This document shows, in pieces, positions 60,001 through 64,000 of a stretch of DNA of 64,000 bases. Source of the stretch: Oxalobacteraceae bacterium. GTDB lineage: Bacteria > Pseudomonadota > Gammaproteobacteria > Burkholderiales > Burkholderiaceae_D. Made by a program: the position numbers and the translations under genes. Every line of letters starts with the position of its first letter. Position 1 is the stretch's first letter. Where the stretch lies: assembly GCA_027490725.1 (NCBI GenBank), contig JAIXXN010000003.1, positions 17,488-81,487 of the forward strand, given 5' to 3'. The notes under the pieces are model-generated. The model was not told where the DNA came from, did no database searches, and worked only from the letters and a program-made list of their open reading frames with translations.

Positions 60001-60593
60001 GCCAGACCGGGCGCCACCAGATAGGCGACCAGCATCACCACGCTGGAGATGTAGACCGGCAGCATGCGCCGGCTGAGTGCGGCCAGCATGAAGAACACCG
60101 CGCCGAAAATCAGGATATTGGGCAGGATCACCACCAGATACGGCATCAGGTAGGCCAGCAGATCGGGATGGCCGAGCTTGTCCGCATCGACGCCGGGCAG
60201 ATAACGCCCCAGCCATGCGCCCAGCAGGATGCTGCTGAAAATCACCGCCAGCGTCAGGTAGGCGCCGAAGAAGCGGCCGAACATATACTGGGCTTTGCTG
60301 ATCGGCGCACTGAAGAAGAAGTGCTGCATGCCGTATTCGAAGTCCTGCTGTACCGAACGCCCCATCATGGCGGCGATGATCACCATGCCGAACGAACCCA
60401 GATAGCTGGCGGTCAGCATCAGCGAGCGGGGCGAATCGATTAGCTGGCTACCGAAGCTGACGGAGGCCTGTTTGAAGGCGCCGCCGGCGGCAGCCATCCA
60501 CAGCAGGGCGAGCGCCAGGAAGCCGGCGAAATACACCCAGGTCGAGAGCAGCTTGAGGCGCTGGCGGGCTTCAAAAGAGGCGATGGCGAACAT
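57021..60593 (-). CDS. ABC-2 permease fused to M1-family aminopeptidase
   Basis: A 1190-residue membrane protein. The N-terminal half carries two ABC-2 permease units (about 1-265 and 300-595, roughly 12 membrane segments); the rest is an M1 metallopeptidase domain (about 600-1190) facing the periplasm. The zinc site is HEVAH (His934, Glu935, His938) in [14 protein letters not shown], with Glu958 in LSETLAEY as likely third ligand; the gap is 19 residues, one more than the classical HEXXH-X18-E. No clear GAMEN motif is seen. The architecture is known from other genomes but its job is not. It pairs with the ATPase 12 nt upstream. Confidence 0.88.
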   Translation of the reverse strand: MFAIASFEARQRLKLLSTWVYFAGFLALALLWMAAAGGAFKQASVSFGSQLIDSPRSLMLTASYLGSFGMVIIAAMMGRSVQQDFEYGMQHFFFSAPISKAQYMFGRFFGAYLTLAVIFSSILLGAWLGRYLPGVDADKLGHPDLLAYLMPYLVVILPNILIFGAVFFMLAALSRRMLPVYISSVVMLVAYLVAPGLARDLDYKTLAALIDPFGTTAVARVTEYWPIIERNTRPFWPEGVYLLNRLMWCSFAIVGLLAGYWRFNFLASIDNGRTRVDSEPPQQLSSKAVQTRQEPDFARHNLALLLCKMSWLNLRESTKNIYFLAIVLAGVLMMYASALELGAMYGTPTYPVTYLVLESISETFALFMFVVTTFYAGELVWREREARISQMLDALPLPNWLPLLSKLLALIGLQALLMLVVMLCGMSIQIAKGYFILEPGLYCQHLFGILLPGYALSAVLAIALQVLINQRYMAYFVMVVYYLFSITGTSLGIDNPMLIFGNVPSMVYSAMNGYGHYLPRERWFELYWAGAALMLVVLSLLFWSRGTEHSWSQRLQLARQGLSTPTLLSFTAGLLIFAGAGGVVFYNTHIANRYASAFQKDAERASYERLYRQYRNLPQARIVSVRLEVAIEPAQRSLGVKGHYLLQNKTSQPITDVMLYQDPLSSAFNVRFSAPARNGLQDTLRGFYSYKLVTPLAPGEQLGMDFDLSYRPRGILGMGSDTPVIGNGTFFNNEVMPHIGYQPALELQDAGDRKKHGLPAREKLPPRDDLQGLANNALSNDADWISFDATVSTSADQIAIAPGTLLKEWRVKDRHYYHYKMEQPMLNLYAFQSARYQVKRDWWQDVSIELYYHPEHNYNLERMNQGIKESLDYYTRNFGPYQNKLVRIVEFPRYAAYAQSLPTTIPYSEALGFIARVNDRNVKDIDYPFYITAHEVAHQWWGHQLVGGNTRGGTVLSETLAEYSALMVMKQAFGADKMRRFLRYDLEQYLMGRALERKKELALADNENQDYIQYRKGSLAMYQLQEAIGEARINAALKELLLQYGLRSGPYPSVTVLIEALRKITPPDYAYLIDDVFNHIVLYENHAVSASARKLADGRYEVAFSISAAKVRADEQGAEMDMLLRDWIEIGIDDKDGHSLYRERKLITHKDNLYTVMVAGRPAKAGIDPDNKLIDRKPRDNLINVELLTQ

Positions 60594-60605
60594 GCGATAT
60601 CCTGA

Positions 60606-61499
60606 CTAGCGGCACTGGCTGTCGGCCTGATGGCGGCCGGCAATGGTGGCGAAATACACGTCTTCCAGGTCGCCGATGGCTTCCTCGAAGCCGTCACCGG
60701 GATCGTTCTCGCTGTAGACGTGGATCAGAGTGCGGCCCGACAGCAGGCGCGAGGAAATCACCGGATGGCGCAGCTGGAAGGAGGGCAGGTCCGGTTTGTC
60801 GATGAAACGGGCCCAGATCTTGTCGCTGACCTCGTGGATCAGTTGCTGGGTCGGGCCGCACAGCAGCAGATGGCCTTTGTTGATGATGGCCATGTTGGCG
60901 CACAGGTCGGCCACATCGCTGACGATGTGGGTGGACAGGATCACGGTCTTGTCGTCGCCGATGTCGGACAGCAGATTGTGGAAGCGGACCCGTTCCTGCG
61001 GATCCAGCCCGGCCGTTGGTTCATCGACGATGATCAGTTTCGGGTCGCCCAGCAGGGCCTGGGCGATGCCGAAGCGCTGGCGCATGCCACCGGAAAAACT
61101 GCCAAGGCGCTGGTGGCGCACTTCGAACAGATTGGTTTGCTGCAGCAGACCGTCGACCACTTCGCGGCGCCGGCCGCGCGACGACAGGCCTTTCAGTTCA
61201 GCCATGTGGTCGAGCAATTCGTAGGCCGTGACTTTCGGGTACAGGCCGAAATCCTGGGGCAGATAGCCGAGCAGGCGGCGTACCGCATCTTTTTCATCGA
61301 GTACGTCTATATCGTCGAGAAACACGGAACCGGAATCGCATTCCTGCAACGTGGCCAGGGTACGCATCAGCGTGGATTTACCGGCGCCATTCGGCCCCAG
61401 CAAGCCAAACATCCCGCTCGGGATAGTCAGCGAAATATTGTCCAGCGCCACCACGCCATTGGCGTAGGTCTTGGACAGATTGCTGATACGTAATTCCAT
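60606..61499 (-). CDS. ABC transporter ATP-binding protein
   Basis: A 297-residue ATPase with Walker A GPNGAGKST near residue 39, Q-loop LPQDFGLYPKV, signature FSGGMRQRFGIAQ, Walker B LIIVDEPTAGLDP and switch His in STHIVSD. ATG 61499 has AGGAGC upstream; the frame is open to 61550. It is the first gene of the pair with the permease-peptidase fusion and is its evident energy subunit. Upstream 280 nt to the divergent gene hold no clear promoter. Confidence 0.92.
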   Translation of the reverse strand: MELRISNLSKTYANGVVALDNISLTIPSGMFGLLGPNGAGKSTLMRTLATLQECDSGSVFLDDIDVLDEKDAVRRLLGYLPQDFGLYPKVTAYELLDHMAELKGLSSRGRRREVVDGLLQQTNLFEVRHQRLGSFSGGMRQRFGIAQALLGDPKLIIVDEPTAGLDPQERVRFHNLLSDIGDDKTVILSTHIVSDVADLCANMAIINKGHLLLCGPTQQLIHEVSDKIWARFIDKPDLPSFQLRHPVISSRLLSGRTLIHVYSENDPGDGFEEAIGDLEDVYFATIAGRHQADSQCR

Positions 61500-61779
61500 G
61501 CTTGCTCCTGTGGAGGCGCCGGACTGCGCGCCGTATTTCTGCGTAGACATACACTTTACACTGATGGCATTGTATTGAACTTGTGCAGGAGATGACTAGG
61601 CTATGCGATAGTCGGCATAAAGTCTGCGCCAAGCTGCAAAAACTGCCGACTGGACGGTGGGGTGGTTGAATAGACAACTTGTACCTTTGATCATACGCGG
61701 ATTGCCTCCTGCCTGTGGAAATTCGGCCACGCCGCGGTGTGGTCATATCCGTGGGGCATCGAATATGGGAAAATGCCGT

Positions 61780-62226
61780 ATGAATCAGGACTTACAAGAC
61801 AAAATACTGGCCGTGACCCGCTGCGGCGTGGACCGGCATGAAGCCACCGGATTTTTCCGGGTTGCACTGGGGCTGTATTACCTGTCCGGCCTGATGACCA
61901 AGGAAACCCTGGATTTCAAGGCGCTGGACCGGCAATTCAACCGTTTCATCTATCACAGCATCGGCAAAGGCCACAGTATCACCAGCATCCTGCAGTACAT
62001 GAGTGGCGAGAAAGTTGTGCCAGTGCTGGAGTCGCAGCGCTTTCTGCGGGCGTTTGGCGAATACTGCACCGAAGTGCCGGTCGAAAATATTCCCTTCCTG
62101 CTGGGCTTGAATCTGAGCGTAGCGAAAGATTTGTCGAAAATTGACGTGCGCGGCCCGGTGGCCGATTACATCGAACGCCAGCGCCAGTTGCGCGAAGCCG
62201 CCGAAGCGGCCGCCGCCGGAGCGTAG
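61780..62226 (+). CDS. Conserved-looking protein of unknown function
   Basis: A 148-residue protein starting MNQDLQDKILAVTRCGVDR at ATG 61780 with GGGAAA upstream; the frame is open to 61657 but that part is probably untranslated. It is predicted mostly helical, without signal or membrane segments. FRVALGLYYLSGLM, FIYHSIGKGHSITSILQYM and NIPFLLGLNLSVAKDLS are distinctive. The C-terminus is an Arg/Gln/Ala-rich helix. I do not recognise the family. Confidence 0.65.
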   Translation: MNQDLQDKILAVTRCGVDRHEATGFFRVALGLYYLSGLMTKETLDFKALDRQFNRFIYHSIGKGHSITSILQYMSGEKVVPVLESQRFLRAFGEYCTEVPVENIPFLLGLNLSVAKDLSKIDVRGPVADYIERQRQLREAAEAAAAGA

Positions 62227-62229
62227 TCC

Positions 62230-62268
62230 GGCTAAGCGGCTAAGCACCCACTGCCGGCTAGGCTAAAC
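62230..62268. repeat. Short GGCTAAGC repeats after a stop codon
   Basis: GGCTAAGC occurs twice in tandem (62230-62237, 62238-62245), 3 nt after the TAG of the preceding gene, with two related copies (GGCTA and GGCTAAAC) at 62256-62268. Confidence 0.6.
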
Positions 62269-62284
62269 GGGAAAATCAGGCTAT

Positions 62285-62302
62285 GCGCCGTATAATAGGC
62301 GC
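62285..62302 (+). promoter_or_regulatory. Palindrome around a -10 element upstream of coq7
   Basis: GCGCC and GGCGC flank an 8-nt centre that contains a perfect TATAAT (62291-62296), 27 nt before the coq7 ATG. No -35 is evident. The symmetry would suit an operator or a 5' hairpin. Confidence 0.4.
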
Positions 62303-62323
62303 TTCCTTATTCTCGAGTTTGCT

Positions 62324-62962
62324 ATGGCTTTCCACCACACTCCACTGGACCGTTTTATCTCTGGCGCCGACAAGGCGCTGCGCGTGATTACCGGCGTGGC
62401 GTCGGCGTCGCGCCCGACGCCGGCACGGCATATCGCCGAGGCCGAACTGAGCGATGCCGAGCGCCGTCACAGCGCCGGGCTGATGCGGGTCAATCACGTC
62501 GGGGAAGTGTGCGCGCAAGCCCTGTATAACTCGCAGAGCCGGTTTGCCAAGACTGCCGAGATTCGCGCCCAGTTCGAACAGGCCGGACGCGAAGAAGAGG
62601 ACCATCTGGCCTGGACCGCCGAGCGGCTGGGCGAGCTGCAGTCCCATATCAGTGTGCTGAATCCGCTGTTCTACGCCGGTGCGTATGCGCTGGGCACGGT
62701 GGCGGCGGTGCTGGGCGATGGCACCAGTCTGGGCTTTGTGGTGGAAACGGAGCGTCAGGTGGAGGCGCACCTGCTCAGCCATCTGGATAAACTGCCGCCC
62801 CAGGATGGCCGTTCGCGTGCCATTGTGGATCAGATGCGCATCGATGAAATCGAGCATGGTGCAGCAGCGCAGGCACTCGGTGCGACGGCCACGCCGGCAC
62901 CGGTGCAGGCAGTGATGGCGGTGATGGGCAAGGTGATGACCAACACCGCTTACTACGTCTAG
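62324..62962 (+). CDS. coq7: Demethoxyubiquinone hydroxylase Coq7
   Basis: Coq7 is a membrane-bound di-iron monooxygenase that adds the C6 hydroxyl in ubiquinone synthesis. The 212-residue protein has the four-helix di-iron ligands: Glu in [20 protein letters not shown], Glu in [11 protein letters not shown] and MRIDEIEHG. Length and start are typical of the betaproteobacterial form, which replaces UbiF of enterics. The stop is inside a short inverted repeat (62958-62974). Confidence 0.95.
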   Translation: MAFHHTPLDRFISGADKALRVITGVASASRPTPARHIAEAELSDAERRHSAGLMRVNHVGEVCAQALYNSQSRFAKTAEIRAQFEQAGREEEDHLAWTAERLGELQSHISVLNPLFYAGAYALGTVAAVLGDGTSLGFVVETERQVEAHLLSHLDKLPPQDGRSRAIVDQMRIDEIEHGAAAQALGATATPAPVQAVMAVMGKVMTNTAYYV

Positions 62963-62974
62963 AAGAGTTCTAGA

Positions 62975-63400
62975 TCAAGCTTCGATAATGTCGAAAGAGT
63001 GGCTCATGCTGGCGGTTTTGGCGAGCATGATCGAGGCCGAGCAATATTTCTCGTGCGACAGCTTTACGGCCCGTTCCACAGCTTCCGGTTTCAAATCCTT
63101 GCCGGTGACGGTGAAGTGGAAGTGGATGCTGGTGAACACTTTCGGTTCGGTTTCGGCGCGTTCGGCTTTGAGCGTGCATTCGCAGCCGCGGACATCGGCG
63201 CGGCCCTTTTTCAGGATCAGCACCACGTCATAGGCCGAGCAACCACCCGTGCCGAGCAACACCATTTCCATCGGGCGCGGCGCCAGATTATGACCGCCAC
63301 CTTCCGGGGCGCCGTCCATGCTGACCAGATGGCCGGAACCGGTTTGCGCCAAAAAACTCATGCCCGAAGGGCCATTCCAGCTAACTTTGCATTCCATCAT
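62975..63400 (-). CDS. OsmC/YhfA family protein
   Basis: A 141-residue OsmC-superfamily protein of the YhfA branch. Two conserved cysteines are present: Cys54 in LLGTGGCSAYDV and Cys119 in EKYCSASIML, the redox pair used by OsmC/Ohr peroxidases. Starts MMECKVSWNG (ATG 63400 or 63397). Organic hydroperoxide or osmotic stress roles are known for relatives, but the YhfA branch is poorly defined. Convergent with coq7 and divergent from rplM. Confidence 0.87.
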   Translation of the reverse strand: MMECKVSWNGPSGMSFLAQTGSGHLVSMDGAPEGGGHNLAPRPMEMVLLGTGGCSAYDVVLILKKGRADVRGCECTLKAERAETEPKVFTSIHFHFTVTGKDLKPEAVERAVKLSHEKYCSASIMLAKTASMSHSFDIIEA

Positions 63401-63493
63401 GCTCTCCGCGTGTAAAGGTTGGCCGTATTGTAATGGACTCCGGCGCGGCCAGCAGAGGCCGGGCGTGCAGCACCCGGCAAGCCGCAGCGGGCC

Positions 63494-63523
63494 TTGACTC
63501 GGATCGGGAATTGCGCTTATACT
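63494..63523 (+). promoter_or_regulatory. Promoter of rplM
   Basis: TTGACT (63494-63499) and TATACT (63518-63523) are spaced by 18 nt. The resulting leader of about 95 nt contains a 5-bp hairpin (TCCGC, GCGGA at 63568-63587) and an AGGAAG ribosome-binding site at 63616-63621; a ribosomal-protein autoregulatory leader is possible. Confidence 0.65.
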
Positions 63524-63626
63524 TGTCGGCTTTCCGTTCGCTCAGGAAAGTTAATAAGAAGGCCGAGTCCGCTGAAACCATGGCGGAACCACCATTTGAG
63601 CGTGTTTTATTATTTAGGAAGTCAAC

Positions 63627-64000
63627 ATGAAAACTTTTTCCGCAAAAGGACATGAAGTCCAGCGCGATTGGTTCGTGATTGACGCGACGGACAAAGTCCT
63701 CGGACGTGTTGCCAGCGAAGTGGCACTCCGACTGCGCGGCAAACACAAGCCAGAATTTACTCCTCACGGCGACACCGGCGATTACATCGTGATCGTTAAC
63801 GCAGGCAAACTGCGCGTGACCGGCACCAAAGCAACCGAGAAGACCTACTACCGTCACTCGGGCTACCCAGGTGGCATCTACGAGACCAACTTCCTGAAAA
63901 TGCAACAGCGTTTCCCAGGCCGTGCTCTGGAAAAAGCCGTTAAGGGTATGTTGCCAAAAGGCCCACTGGGCTACGCAATGATCAAGAAGCTGAAAGTGTA
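63627..64000 (+). CDS. rplM: 50S ribosomal protein L13 (3' partial)
   Basis: L13 is an early-assembling large-subunit protein. The first 124 codons ([20 protein letters not shown] onward) are in the window and match the family closely, including [20 protein letters not shown] and the YRHSGYPGG motif; about 18 residues run past the end. rpsI normally follows. Confidence 0.97.
   Translation, partial: MKTFSAKGHEVQRDWFVIDATDKVLGRVASEVALRLRGKHKPEFTPHGDTGDYIVIVNAGKLRVTGTKATEKTYYRHSGYPGGIYETNFLKMQQRFPGRALEKAVKGMLPKGPLGYAMIKKLKV

Overview
The window is a stretch of core chromosome from a Burkholderiales betaproteobacterium, most likely Oxalobacteraceae. The evidence is gene order: metX-metW-ampG, gatCAB divergent from mreBCD-mrdA-rodA, rsmB-DUF4390-NtrY-like kinase-regulator, DUF3567, def-fmt against a LysM protein-dprA-smg-topB, and coq7/OsmC/rplM. 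All genes share a moderately high GC, G/C-ending codon style. Genus cannot be fixed from sequence alone. I see no tRNA, rRNA, CRISPR array, insertion sequence, prophage or defence island. Both ends cut a gene: metX lacks its 5' end and rplM its 3' end.

Layout. 1-7.1 kb: methionine synthesis (metX, metW), an AmpG-type permease, an exported M48 protease, a pseudouridine synthase, exonuclease III, pyrE and an alpha/beta hydrolase. 7.2-10.6 kb: gatC-gatA-gatB on the minus strand. 10.8-20.0 kb: the elongasome block mreB, mreC, mreD, mrdA, rodA, a second mrdA and rlpA; having two full PBP2 genes on either side of rodA is unusual. 20.0-26.3 kb (minus): argS, an FtsN-like SPOR protein, dsbA, an SDR, birA, coaX and another SPOR protein. 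26.6-32.1 kb: rsmB, DUF4390, an NtrY-like kinase, a response regulator without an AAA+ domain, and a shrunken CobW-like protein. 32.2-37.3 kb: DUF3567, a class II glutamine amidotransferase, an EAL-HDOD protein and a two-gene ABC exporter.

37.4-41.2 kb (minus): full-length cobalamin-dependent metH. 41.5-48.3 kb: the most accessory-looking part, an exported set of DUF1800 lipoprotein, DUF1501 Tat protein, RTX metzincin protease with DUF4214, a Ser-rich secreted protein and DUF2145. 48.4-50.8 kb (minus): def, fmt, nitroreductase. 51.2-56.9 kb: LysM protein, dprA, smg, topB. 57.0-61.5 kb (minus): an ABC ATPase and a 1190-residue ABC permease fused to an M1 aminopeptidase. 61.8-64 kb: a conserved unknown, coq7, an OsmC-family protein and rplM.

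Much of the window serves growth of the envelope: rod-shape synthesis, RlpA and three SPOR proteins, AmpG-type uptake, periplasmic disulfide formation, and a membrane-stress style two-component pair. The rest is translation (gatCAB, argS, fmt, def, rsmB, rplM) and methionine/one-carbon metabolism, with MetX/MetW at one end and MetH in the middle. The observations most worth a second look are the PBP2 duplication, the exported DUF1800-DUF1501-RTX set, the ABC-M1 fusion, the AAA+-less NtrX-like regulator, and a recurring pattern of short tandem repeats that begin right at stop codons of several genes. I did not find a convincing wholly new system.
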